Shown here piece after piece: positions 17,526-25,746 of a stretch of DNA of 64,000 nt. This DNA is from JAMQKA01 sp031569985 (GTDB taxonomy: Bacteria > Bacteroidota > Rhodothermia > Balneolales > Balneolaceae). Location: assembly GCF_031569985.1 (NCBI RefSeq), contig NZ_JAMQKA010000012.1, forward strand, positions 1 to 64,000. The letters run 5' to 3'. How positions within the stretch are numbered: the stretch's first letter is position 1; each line of letters begins with the position of its first letter. The notes beneath the pieces were generated by a model that did not search any database, had not been told where the DNA came from, and saw only the letters and a list, made by a program, of their open reading frames with translations. Position numbers and translations under genes: made by a program.

Positions 17526-17960
17526 CAACCCGTTAACCACAGAGGGCACGAAGAACACAGAGATACAAAGGTTTCCTCTTTGTGCAGCTTTGTTGTTTGG
17601 TGCGGCCACTTCCCACATTGGGCTGCACCTTTGATATGTTTATCTTTGATGTTGAGTTGTTGAATCGTTAAAACCCGTGAACCCAATTTCATCCCCCAAA
17701 CATTCAAACGTTAACACCTCAACACTTCAACACCTTAACGTTAACCGCAAAGATACGCAGAGAAGGCGCAGAGGATCGCAAAGGATTTGAGTAGCTTCGT
17801 GTCTTCTCTACGCAACTCCGTGTTACAGTTATTCAGAATACTGTATTCCGAATTCTGAATCCCCAACATTCAACATGCAACCTTAACTTTCAACATTAGA
17901 CCTTCCGACTTTTTGACCTTCGACTCAACATCTCAACGTCTCAACATCTCAACCAACCAT
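17526..17960 (+). repeat. Composite dispersed intergenic repeat, copy 2
   Basis: This copy has the same block order as at 16655: CCGTTAACCACAGAGG, GAACACAGAG, the hairpin region GTGCGGCCAC ... GGGCTGCACC, TTGAGTTGTTGAATCGTTA, AACCCGTGAACCCAATTTCA, ACCGCAAAGATACGCAGAGA, CCCCAACATTCAACATGCAA and GACTTTTTGACCTTCGAC. It fills the gap before the DUF5995 gene. Confidence 0.75.
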
Positions 17961-18013
17961 TTGCCTGTTATCCTGCTAGTTCATACAATAATTTGAAAAC
18001 AAGGGGTCCAATT

Positions 18014-18781
18014 ATGGCAAATACCGAAATTACGACCATCGACGAGGTACTTACAGAACTCGACCAGATCGTAGATTTGATGATAGAAGAAAACAGTCCC
18101 CTGGGGATCTTTGCCTATGTGTATCGCCGCACCACAGCCAAGATTGCAGAGGGAATTGAGCAGGGGCGCTTTGAAAACCCGGAGCGAATGGAGCGTTTTG
18201 ACGTCGATTTCGCCTGTCTCTATATCGAAGCTTTTTGGCATCACCGGGATGACCAGCCGATCTCCTTTTCCTGGGAGGTGGCCTTTGATGCTGCTGACAA
18301 TGGGGATGCTATTATCATACAGCACCTGCTGCTGGGGATGAATGCGCACATCAACCTGGACCTGGGCATTGCGGCAGCCCGGACAGCCCCCGGTGACCAA
18401 ATCTATGACCTGGAGCACGATTTTATGCTGGTCAACAAGCTGCTGGCAGAACTGGTGGACGAAGTACAACTGCGCATCAGCCGGGTCTCCCCCCTCATGT
18501 TTCTGCTGGATCTGATCGGAAAGAACAATGATGAGGCTATTGTTAACTTTAGTATCACCAAGGCGCGAGATTATGCATGGAAATTTGCCCGCAACCTGGC
18601 GCAGGTGGATGGGGACCAGGAGGCGCAGGAGCGGATGATACGCCGCGTGGATGAACAGATCTCGGGGCTCGGCAGCCTGGTGGCTTATCCTCCCGGCTTT
18701 TTACTACCGCGGGTTCTATCGGTGATTCGCTATTTCGAGAAAAAAGATGTCCGTGTAATCCTTGAAAGACTAAGGGCGTGA
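18014..18781 (+). CDS. DUF5995 family protein
   Basis: The protein is about 255 residues from the ATG at 18014, chosen because it follows AAGGGG with good spacing; a longer TTG-start reading is less likely. The family hallmark LLLGMNAHINLDLGIAAA is present, with FSWEVAFDAAD before it and helix-rich sequence throughout, including TKARDYAWKFARNLA. DUF5995 proteins are all-alpha, cytosolic and of unknown function; the His-Asn-Asp pattern could be a metal or catalytic site, but that is speculation. There is no signal peptide. It is a single gene between two copies of the composite repeat. Confidence 0.75.
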   Translation: MANTEITTIDEVLTELDQIVDLMIEENSPLGIFAYVYRRTTAKIAEGIEQGRFENPERMERFDVDFACLYIEAFWHHRDDQPISFSWEVAFDAADNGDAIIIQHLLLGMNAHINLDLGIAAARTAPGDQIYDLEHDFMLVNKLLAELVDEVQLRISRVSPLMFLLDLIGKNNDEAIVNFSITKARDYAWKFARNLAQVDGDQEAQERMIRRVDEQISGLGSLVAYPPGFLLPRVLSVIRYFEKKDVRVILERLRA

Positions 18782-18840
18782 TACGTGATACGTAATGCGT
18801 GATAATTTTGCCGCCCCCTTACGGATTACGCATCACGTAT

Positions 18841-19235
18841 GACGACTCACCCTCCTCAACATCTCAACAATTCAACTTTTCAACGACTTTCAGAGCTAAC
18901 CGCAGAGATACGCAAAGAAGGCGCAAAGGACCACAAAGTACGTTCTTTGTGAAACTCTGTGCTTTCTCAGTGCCACTCCGTGGTACAGCTCACCGCTTTA
19001 ATTTGTCTCCAAACTGGCGCAAGTTTGCAACTTGTGCCCTTAAAAGGATCACCAAGGATTTCTCTTTGTGTAGCTTCGGGTCTTCTTTACGCAACTCCGT
19101 GTTACAATCATTAAAAATCCTGAATTCTGAATCCCCAACATTCAACATGCAACTTTCAACCTTCGACTTTTTGACCTTCTGACCTTAGACCTTCACCCTC
19201 AACACTTCAACGTCTCAACACCTCCCCCCTTGCCC
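18841..19235 (+). repeat. Composite dispersed intergenic repeat, copy 3
   Basis: CTCAACATCTCAACAATTCAA, then CTAACCGCAGAGATACGC, AAGAAGGCGCAAAGG, GTGCCACTCCGTGGTACA, AACTGGCGCAAGTTTGCAAC, CCCCAACATTCAACATGCAA and CGACTTTTTGACCTTC occur in the order of the other copies, but the central hairpin block is missing. The segment 'AAACTGGCGCAAGTTTGCAA' also occurs at about 20,900 (inverted) and 27,555. Confidence 0.7.
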
Positions 19236-19259
19236 CCCTAATTCCGAATTCTACCACTG

Positions 19260-19287
19260 TTGCACTTTCAATAAAGATTTTTATACT
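19260..19287 (+). promoter_or_regulatory. Possible promoter of the GntP-family gene
   Basis: TTGCAC at 19260-19265 and TATACT at 19282-19287 are separated by 16 bases, and the transporter start follows about 32 bases later. It fits a sigma-70-like pattern rather than the Bacteroidota TAnnTTTG box, so it is only tentative. Confidence 0.3.
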
Positions 19288-19319
19288 AGAACTGGAATCT
19301 AAAAAACGAAAGGATGTTG

Positions 19320-20684
19320 ATGCACGGATATTTGTTGTTAGGGCTACTGATTGTCGCTGTTCTCTTTATTGTACTGGGCACCGCCCGCTGGAAACTCCAC
19401 CCCTTCCTGGCCCTGATCCTGGCCGCTTTCGGGGTGGGAATCTTCTCCGGGCTCCCGGGTTCCGAAACGGTTTCAGCCATCACTGACGGATTCGGCGGCA
19501 CGCTGGGATCGATCGGTATCGTGATTGCCGCCGGCACTATCATCGGGTCGTTGCTGGAGAAGAGCGGCAGCACGCAGGTTATCGCCGACATGGTGATCAA
19601 CTGGATCGGCAAAGCGCGCTCGGCGCTGGCGATGAGTATCACCGGGGCAATCGTCTCGATCCCGGTCTTTTGTGATTCCGGCTTTGTTATCCTCTCTCCC
19701 CTCAACCGGTCGCTCGCCTCCGAAACTAAGCAGTCGCTGGCCACCTTTGCAGTAGCACTAAGCATGGGGCTTTATGCCACTCACGTCTTTGTGCCGCCCA
19801 CGCCCGGTCCTATTGCGGCGGCCGGTACGCTGGAGGCTGATATCGGCTCCGTTATTCTGCTCGGCGTTGCTGTAACCATTCCCGTTATTATCATTACCTA
19901 TCTGTTCGCCAAGTATATCGGCAGTCGCATTTATATCGATCCCGAGAAAAGTTTATCCACTGATTTGGACAGATCTGAAGTGGATGAGAATATGCCTGTA
20001 AAAGACAGGCCGAATTCCGTAACCGCCTTGCTGCCTATCTTGGTGCCCATGCTGCTTATCGCCCTGGGCTCGGTGGCCTCCCTCCCGTCCGCACCGTTTG
20101 GGGAGGGGGAGATTACAGAGGCGATCAACTTCCTGGGCGACCCGAATACGGCCCTCATTATCGGGGTGTTCCTGGCTTTTCGCACCATCAGTGGCGTCAA
20201 CCGGGGTCCCAAGGTATATGGCGAGTGGGTCGGCGATGGGCTCAAAAGTGCGGGCACGATCATCCTGATTACGGGAGCGGGCGGCGCTTTTGGGAGTGTG
20301 CTGCGTGCCACGGAGATCGGCACCTTCCTGGGTGAGCTGCTGGCCAACTGGAATATCGGCATCTTCTTGCCTTTCCTGATTGCCGCGGCCCTGAAGACGG
20401 CCCAGGGCTCATCAACGGTATCTATTATTACCACGGCGTCGATCATGCTGCCGCTGCTGCCGGGTGCTGGTCTGGCCGGTGGACTAGGTCCGGTGCTGGT
20501 GACACTGGCGATCGGGGCGGGGGCGATGACCGTGTCCCACGCGAATGACAGCTATTTCTGGGTGGTCAGCCAGTTCTCGGGTATGGATGTCTCACAGGCC
20601 TATCGGCTGCAAACGGCGGGCTCTGCAGTGGCAGGGGTTTCCGGGATGGTGATGGTGTTTTTGCTGAGCCTGTTTTTGGTTTGA
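19320..20684 (+). CDS. GntP family permease (gluconate:H+ symporter type)
   Basis: This inner-membrane symporter has about 454 residues and some 12 transmembrane segments. VFCDSGFVILSPLN is the family signature region, followed by HVFVPPTPGPIAAAG, both characteristic of GntP/DsdX/IdnT transporters of gluconate and related hydroxy acids. The C-terminal block AMTVSHANDSYFWVVSQFSG is also diagnostic. The ATG at 19320 is preferred to the one at 19314 because AAAGGA lies at normal distance from the former and abuts the latter. No sugar-acid kinase or dehydratase lies nearby, so the substrate is open. It is a single gene flanked by composite repeats. Confidence 0.9.
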   Translation: MHGYLLLGLLIVAVLFIVLGTARWKLHPFLALILAAFGVGIFSGLPGSETVSAITDGFGGTLGSIGIVIAAGTIIGSLLEKSGSTQVIADMVINWIGKARSALAMSITGAIVSIPVFCDSGFVILSPLNRSLASETKQSLATFAVALSMGLYATHVFVPPTPGPIAAAGTLEADIGSVILLGVAVTIPVIIITYLFAKYIGSRIYIDPEKSLSTDLDRSEVDENMPVKDRPNSVTALLPILVPMLLIALGSVASLPSAPFGEGEITEAINFLGDPNTALIIGVFLAFRTISGVNRGPKVYGEWVGDGLKSAGTIILITGAGGAFGSVLRATEIGTFLGELLANWNIGIFLPFLIAAALKTAQGSSTVSIITTASIMLPLLPGAGLAGGLGPVLVTLAIGAGAMTVSHANDSYFWVVSQFSGMDVSQAYRLQTAGSAVAGVSGMVMVFLLSLFLV

Positions 20685-20694
20685 GGGCGTTTAG

Positions 20695-21122
20695 TTGTTG
20701 ATAAGTGTCGAAGGTCCAAGGTTGTTGAGTTGTTGAAGTGTTGAGGGCGAAGGTTAAAGTCAGAAGGTCGAAGGTCAAAAGTCGAAGGTTGAAAGTTGCA
20801 TGTTGAATGTTGGGGATTCAGAATTCGGAATAGTCCCAACTTTCGTTCTCTGTGTTCTCCGTGTCCTCTGTGGTTATTCCCTTAAGGGCACGAGTTGCAA
20901 ACTTGCGCCAGTTTGGAGCTGTTGAAGTGTTGATTTTTTTGGGGGGATGAAATCAAGTTCACGGGTTTTAAACGATTCAACAACTCAACATTTCAGCGGT
21001 TCAACGTCAAAGATAAACTTATCAAAGGTACAGCCCACTTGACAAGTGGACCGCACCAAATCACAAAGCCCCAAAAAACATTCTTGTTCCTCTGTGTTCT
21101 TCGTGTTCTCTGTGGTTAACCG
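20695..21122 (-). repeat. Composite dispersed intergenic repeat, inverted copy 4
   Basis: On the minus strand this segment repeats the block order of 16655-17045, including GGTGCGGTCCAC-TTGTCAA-GTGGGCTGCACC (plus-strand 21029-21058 region), GAACCCAATTTCATCCCC-like sequence, CCCCAACATTCAACATGCAA and CTTTTGACCTTCGACCTTC. It fills the gap between the GntP and oxidoreductase genes, which converge here. Confidence 0.75.
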
Positions 21123-21124
21123 TC

Positions 21125-22147
21125 CTAAGGCACCAAAACAACCTTCCCGATATTGCGGCGCTCTTCGATATAGCGGTGGGCGTCAGCCACTTCATCAAAG
21201 GTAAAAGTCTCATCTACGTGGGGAGATAACCAGCCATCTTCCACCCCCTGCAGCAATTGCTGGACCCAGTGGCGGGCCTTTTCCTGCTCGTGCCACAGGT
21301 GACCGACATTGACCCCAAAAACGCCCCTGTTTTTATCTATCAGTGGAACAGGATGGAAAAACGGCATCTTGAATACCGTTGCCAGTAATTTCAATTTTGC
21401 AGTAAATCCGCCAGAACTGTCGCTTGCACTTGAGACCCCAAACATGCCAAGTCGCCCCGTTGAGCGCAGTGCTTTGTAGCTTCGCTTCCACTCCTTTCCG
21501 CCCAGAGGATCAATGATCAGCTCAAGCCCCCGCCCCTCGGTCATCTCCATGACCTCTTCATACCAGTCATTGTTGCGGTAATCGATCGGGTGATCGAGAC
21601 CTTTCTCCAAGAGAAATTCATGCTTGCCTGGACTAGCCGTGCCATAGGTTGTGGCCCCTATATGCCGGGCTACCTCGAGGGCCGCCAGCCCCACACCACC
21701 GCCTGCATTGTGAATGAGAATCGACTCATAGGGTTGTAGCGATCCCATCACTTCTATCAATACCCAGGCAGTGATATAGTTGACCGGAAGGGCTGCCGCC
21801 TGTTCAAAAGAGAGGGAATCTGGCTTTTCAAATACCTGCGACGGCGCTACGACCACTTTCTCTGCCTGGCCCTTGAAACGGGTCGTGGCAATAACCTCCC
21901 GACCCCTCCAATCGGGATCTATATCTGAACCGATTGCCTCTACGACACCCGAAACCTCATACCCCATTACACACGGTTTCGGTGGAGCATCCTGGTAGGT
22001 TCCCTTGCGCGCCAGGATATCCGCAAAGTTGATGCCTGCCGCCCTGACATCGATAAGCAGCTCATTATTTTGCGGAGTGGGATCCGCCACCTCCTCTACT
22101 TTCAGCACCTCGTAGCCGCCATCGCCGGTATTCAGTATCTGTCTCAT
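21125..22147 (-). CDS. Zinc-free quinone oxidoreductase-like medium-chain dehydrogenase (VAT1-like)
   Basis: The 340-residue protein is of the medium-chain dehydrogenase/reductase superfamily, quinone-oxidoreductase branch. Residues about 1-120 form the GroES-like domain (ELLIDVRAAGINFADILARK, then VMGYEVSGVV). The Rossmann domain carries LIHNAGGGVGLAALEVAR for NADPH binding. No catalytic or structural zinc cysteines are visible, which places it with QOR/VAT1-like enzymes rather than alcohol dehydrogenases. The expected reaction is NADPH-dependent reduction of a quinone or enal. The frame is complete, ending RRNIGKVVLVP. It is a single gene. Confidence 0.88.
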   Translation of the reverse strand: MRQILNTGDGGYEVLKVEEVADPTPQNNELLIDVRAAGINFADILARKGTYQDAPPKPCVMGYEVSGVVEAIGSDIDPDWRGREVIATTRFKGQAEKVVVAPSQVFEKPDSLSFEQAAALPVNYITAWVLIEVMGSLQPYESILIHNAGGGVGLAALEVARHIGATTYGTASPGKHEFLLEKGLDHPIDYRNNDWYEEVMEMTEGRGLELIIDPLGGKEWKRSYKALRSTGRLGMFGVSSASDSSGGFTAKLKLLATVFKMPFFHPVPLIDKNRGVFGVNVGHLWHEQEKARHWVQQLLQGVEDGWLSPHVDETFTFDEVADAHRYIEERRNIGKVVLVP

Positions 22148-22199
22148 TTATGTTGGTAATTAGTTTGCTTTGCTATACATAGCTAACATAAAAATATGG

Positions 22200-22650
22200 G
22201 AAACATCGGACAAGATTCCCTCCTCAACTTTCAGAAGTTACACGGAGCGACACAGGGTAGGCGCAATAAAACCACGGAGAGCTGGGGCAAACAGGTGGGA
22301 GAAGTTGCTACGATTCTTGAGGAATTAACCGCAGAGAAGACGCAGAGCTTCGCAAAAGGTTTTCTCTGTTGCAGCTTTTATCTCCTTAGTGCCACTCCGT
22401 GCTACACTTCACGCCTTAATTTGTTATTTGATAACATTAGTGACTGGGGAAATTAATCTTTTGGTCAAGAAATGGCCTTTAAGTTCACAACATTCCATTT
22501 TTGAAAAGGAATTCAATATAATCCCGATATAAACAGGCTACATACGACCAGACCTGCGCAACCTTCAACATACAACTTTCAACCTTCGACCTTCTGACCT
22601 TAGACCTTCGCCCTCAACACTTAAACGTCTCAACAACTCAATCCCCTGGG
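22200..22650 (+). repeat. Degenerate composite repeat fragments, copy 5
   Basis: Pieces of the composite family appear: TTAACCGCAGAGAAGACGCAGAG at about 22326, GTGCCACTCCGTGCTACA, then after about 130 unrelated bases CAACTTTCAACCTTCGACCTT, CTGACCTTAGACCTTCGCCC and CTCAACACTT. The middle segment (about 22440-22555) shows nothing recognisable beyond GGAATTCAATAT--CCC-TATAAACAGGCT, which resembles a piece near 4060. No gene. Confidence 0.55.
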
Positions 22651-22666
22651 ACCTTCTGACCCCAAC

Positions 22667-24106
22667 CTACCCCGCCGCATATTCTGTGACTCCAGCCAAT
22701 GTCACCATCATGTCAAACAGTTCCGTATTACGGGTAAAAGCGTCCATCTCTTCAATGCCGGGGCCAAGGGCGGCAAGTTCGACGTAATCGGAAGTATGCA
22801 CAGTGCCCAGCCAGTTTATGGATAGATAGTTGGCAAGCACCGAACCGAGTACGGCTTTGGGGCTGTCTTTGGCTTCATAAACCGTGGTCAGTGTACCGTT
22901 CATCGATTTTCGTATCATCTGCGCCTGCTTCTTGGTAATCCCGATATCAGTAGCCTCTTCCACACGATCCAGTATCTCACTGTTCGTACTGTTTTGATCA
23001 AGTTCAGAAAGGATCCATTCATTGGTGTGGCGGAACTGTTGGATATTGTCGAGCATTGCACCCGAATCGGAATATCGATCGCCGGCCCCGTTTACTGCGG
23101 GATTGGCGTTACCGTGGTCAGTGGTGATAATGAGCAGGGTATCATCGCGTCCGGCAGTGTAATCGAGCGCCACCTTCACAGCCTCATCGAATTCAATCTG
23201 GTCATAGATAAGGGCCGCGGCGTCGTTGCCATGAGCACCGTGATCCACGCGGCCTCCTTCCACCTGTAGCAGGAAGCCGTTGCTCAACCCGTCCAGGCGA
23301 TTCAGGGCTACCTTGGTCATCTCGGCAATGGTAGGGACGGAAGCATTCAAATCCGAATCGTTTTTGCGATCGATTGTATAGGGGAGGTGAGAATCGGAAA
23401 AAATCCCGAGCAGTTTATCCTTCCCGGCACTCTGCAGCTGGCTTTTCTCGCTAACAATGCTGTATCCCTTGGCCCGGAAACCAGCGAACAGGTCCTTCCC
23501 GTCTTCGCGGGACTCCTTCTCAAAATGTCGTGCTCCGCCGCCCATCAACAGGTCGTATCCCCGTTCCAGGTATTGCATGGCTATGGTGTCCTCCATGTTA
23601 CGATCGGGGACGTTGGAGGCAAATCCTGCGGGTGTGGCATGCGTTATGCGGGTGGTGGTAACAAGTCCGGTCTTTTTGCCGGCGTCGCGGAATATCTCGG
23701 CAATAGGCTTGTATTTGCGGCCGTCCGGCGACATATTAATCGCTCCGTTGTTGATGCGCTTTCCTCCGCCCCAGGATGAGGCCGCTGCAGCAGAGTCGGT
23801 AACAGGGGAATCCAACGATGCCATGTCCATCAGTCCCCGGTGGTATTTCCTGCCTGTTGAATCATAAAGTGACAACCAGCTCGTTTGCTGGCCAAACTGG
23901 CGCTGCTTCACCAGGTCGGCCAGGGCCAGCGTACCGCTGCTCATCCCATCGCTGACCATAAAAATGATGTTCTTGGCCCGGCCTTGTTTCCCTTTCAGGC
24001 GTTGCAACCAGTGCCTTGGAGTTCCAGCAGCTGTAATGGTTGGTGCTAATCCCAACGAAGCGAGGGCACTATTTCGGAGAAACTCTTTGCGACTCATTGA
24101 AGACAT
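22667..24106 (-). CDS. Alkaline phosphatase (PhoA family), exported by Tat
   Basis: This 479-residue phosphomonoesterase begins SRKEFLRNSALASLGLAPT, a twin-arginine-like or related signal (only one clear Arg-Lys pair), and is presumably periplasmic. Metal and catalytic motifs of the family are present: IFMVSDGMSSG (Asp53), TDSAAAASSW with Ser103 as the phosphorylated nucleophile, LLQVEGGRVDHGAHGND for zinc/magnesium ligands, IITTDHGNANP and, near the C-terminus, GTVHTSDYVELAALGPG. The 'HT' before the final ligand region matches PhoA-type rather than PhoD or PhoX enzymes. It would release inorganic phosphate from monoesters. No PHO-box was identified upstream. It is a single gene. Confidence 0.92.
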   Translation of the reverse strand: MSSMSRKEFLRNSALASLGLAPTITAAGTPRHWLQRLKGKQGRAKNIIFMVSDGMSSGTLALADLVKQRQFGQQTSWLSLYDSTGRKYHRGLMDMASLDSPVTDSAAAASSWGGGKRINNGAINMSPDGRKYKPIAEIFRDAGKKTGLVTTTRITHATPAGFASNVPDRNMEDTIAMQYLERGYDLLMGGGARHFEKESREDGKDLFAGFRAKGYSIVSEKSQLQSAGKDKLLGIFSDSHLPYTIDRKNDSDLNASVPTIAEMTKVALNRLDGLSNGFLLQVEGGRVDHGAHGNDAAALIYDQIEFDEAVKVALDYTAGRDDTLLIITTDHGNANPAVNGAGDRYSDSGAMLDNIQQFRHTNEWILSELDQNSTNSEILDRVEEATDIGITKKQAQMIRKSMNGTLTTVYEAKDSPKAVLGSVLANYLSINWLGTVHTSDYVELAALGPGIEEMDAFTRNTELFDMMVTLAGVTEYAAG

Positions 24107-24349
24107 ATTTCACTACCTGTTTTACGATCATTCCCATTGAAAGTAAGTGATAACCTATAGAAGTGAAGTAAGAAATCAAGAAATAACTGTTAAATGTTTG
24201 TTAACAGAGGGCTTTGAAATACTATGGTGTCACCGTAGCCTTGGCAAAGGTGTGCGAAGTGAATGGAGTGCGGCAATCCCCCAAGATAACAAAAGGGGCT
24301 CGCGATGACAGTTTATATACTAGGATTTTGCAAAGCCATCTAACAGTTA

Positions 24350-24515
24350 ATAGTATTCATTTTTCAAACGATAAAATTGAACAAAAAAACGCCGGATCGA
24401 GTAAACTTGACCTGAAGACCTCGGCGTTTCACTTAAATAATCACAGATTTTTCCTCACGTTCCACTTCGATTCCTTACGTGCAGTCAACTTTATCAAGGC
24501 CGGTTCAATTTTTCA
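24350..24515 (+). repeat. Dispersed AT-hairpin repeat, copy at 24.4 kb
   Basis: AAAATTGAACAAAAAAACGCCGG, GTAAACTTGACCTGAAG, AATCACAGATTTTTCCTCACG, CCACTTCGATTCCTTACG and ATCAAGGCCGG follow one another. The same chain occurs at 30930-31075 (AAAATGAACGAATCGCCGG, GTAAAGCTGACCTGAAGG, AATCACAGATTTTTTCTTCA, ACCAAGGCCGG) and inverted at 4110-4290. A short frame across it is not a gene. Bases 24107-24349 show nothing I recognise. Confidence 0.65.
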
Positions 24516-24523
24516 TTCTCAAT

Positions 24524-24631
24524 TTATTGCTCTCCAGTCTTTTTATTAACAATCCAGGCTATTAACGCACCCACCAGGATGCCCAGCACGAGCAGTAGAA
24601 ATCCCAGCATATTACTGGTCATCTGTAGCAT
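24524..24631 (-). CDS. Small single-span membrane protein
   Basis: A 35-residue open frame reads MLQMTSNMLG, then a hydrophobic run FLLLVLGILVGALIAWIV and a polar tail NKKTGEQ. One transmembrane helix followed by a basic tail fits a real small membrane protein, and the density of hydrophobic codons is unlikely by chance. There is no clear Shine-Dalgarno sequence, and the start could be any of the Met codons at positions 1, 4 or 8. Function is unknown. It follows the cold-shock gene's terminator on the same strand, so it is a separate unit. Confidence 0.5.
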   Translation of the reverse strand: MLQMTSNMLGFLLLVLGILVGALIAWIVNKKTGEQ

Positions 24632-24862
24632 AACGTATGGTAATTATGAATTGAAAATTAGGAATGAGAAATTGCCTCAACTCAACCACCTTTGATTTAT
24701 CAAATAATTGGTTGCAAAGTCTTAAGAGATCCTGAAACAAGCTCAGGATGCATTGCTTGTCTCCAGCAACGCAATGCCTCTAATATAGCTTAAAGACAGG
24801 AATACAGCACATATTGATTTAGCAGTTCGTCTCGCGTCTGCCGTCTCACATCTCACGCAAAT

Positions 24863-24893
24863 AAAAAAACCTGCTCCCAATGAAGGAAGCAGG
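24863..24893 (-). terminator. Rho-independent terminator of the second cold-shock gene
   Basis: On the minus strand CCTGCTTCC-TTCATT-GGGAGCAGG forms a nine-pair stem with one G-T pair, followed by seven T residues. It lies about 28 bases after the stop codon. Confidence 0.9.
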
Positions 24894-24921
24894 CAGTCAA
24901 TACTTTGCACAGGATTACTCG

Positions 24922-25137
24922 TTATTCGTAATCCAAACTTTGAACGTTGATAGCACTCAATCCCTTGGGTGTCTCTTCAACTTCAAATTCAACATTCTCT
25001 CCATCTTCAAGTCCTTGGTTGTACCCAAGATTCTCGACGTTGTTGCGGTGAACAAAAATGTCTTTGCCACCTTCGTTAGGCTTGATAAATCCAAATCCTT
25101 TTTCAGTATCAAACCATTTTACTGTACCTTGTTGCAT
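24922..25137 (-). CDS. Cold-shock domain protein (CspA family), second paralogue
   Basis: This is a 71-residue cold-shock domain. TVKWFDTEKGFGFIKP carries the usual Trp and RNP1, and DIFVH is RNP2. It differs from the plus-strand paralogue at 17223 mainly at surface positions and restores the canonical Trp. It would bind single-stranded nucleic acid and melt RNA structure. It is transcribed divergently from the DEAD-box helicase at 25747 across a 609-base region, a pairing that makes functional sense because both are commonly induced by cold. A strong terminator follows at 24863. Confidence 0.95.
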   Translation of the reverse strand: MQQGTVKWFDTEKGFGFIKPNEGGKDIFVHRNNVENLGYNQGLEDGENVEFEVEETPKGLSAINVQSLDYE

Positions 25138-25533
25138 AATAACTATAGTAGTGTTTTGCCACCATACGTAGAATGAACTAATGCAAGAATTGCGTTATCG
25201 CGTCACTTATTATCAGTACACCAATCGCAGGTGGGAATTAAAAATAACAATTTAATAAAGGTATAGCTCAGGAAATTTCCAAATTAATATTTTAAAATCG
25301 CCCCGCGTTATCCCTCAATTTTCGGGGTATCAACAACTACAGCCCTGTTTTATGGTTTATAGTTGAGAAAAAGATTAGATTGGCTGGACCACAATTCGGC
25401 TGAAAAATAAATATAGGTTTCTCAACTATTATTCGTACATTGGGCTCGTTCTGAAGTTACTCCATTCCCGCTATTAGGTGTTTGGTTTACTGGTTCTTGC
25501 AACTCTCTTCTCTTTTGAGATCTGTCGGTGCCC

Positions 25534-25591
25534 GTTACATAAAGCGTTTCATGTGGGAGCAGTGCATGCCGGGTTGGCGTGCCCATGTAAC
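25534..25591 (+). promoter_or_regulatory. Nested hairpin in the probable leader of the DEAD-box helicase gene
   Basis: Within the 609-base gap 25138-25746, GTTACAT (25534-25540) pairs with ATGTAAC (25585-25591), enclosing a second stem GCATGCC-GGGTT-GGCGTGC (25564-25582). The structure ends 155 bases before the helicase ATG and has no T tract, so it is not a terminator. A cold-responsive or autoregulatory leader RNA is inference. The rest of the gap is AT-rich with nothing else recognised. Confidence 0.45.
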
Positions 25592-25746
25592 AACAGGTAC
25601 TTATTCATTTTAATCATTTTCACAACCTGAAGACAGATCCCAAACATTTTCTTGGGTAATTAGAATTTTGCCTGATTGGTGCCAATGGTTCCAATGATGG
25701 AAGAAGTGTAGAGATCTCCTGCCAGGTTCTAAACAGATACTATTTT

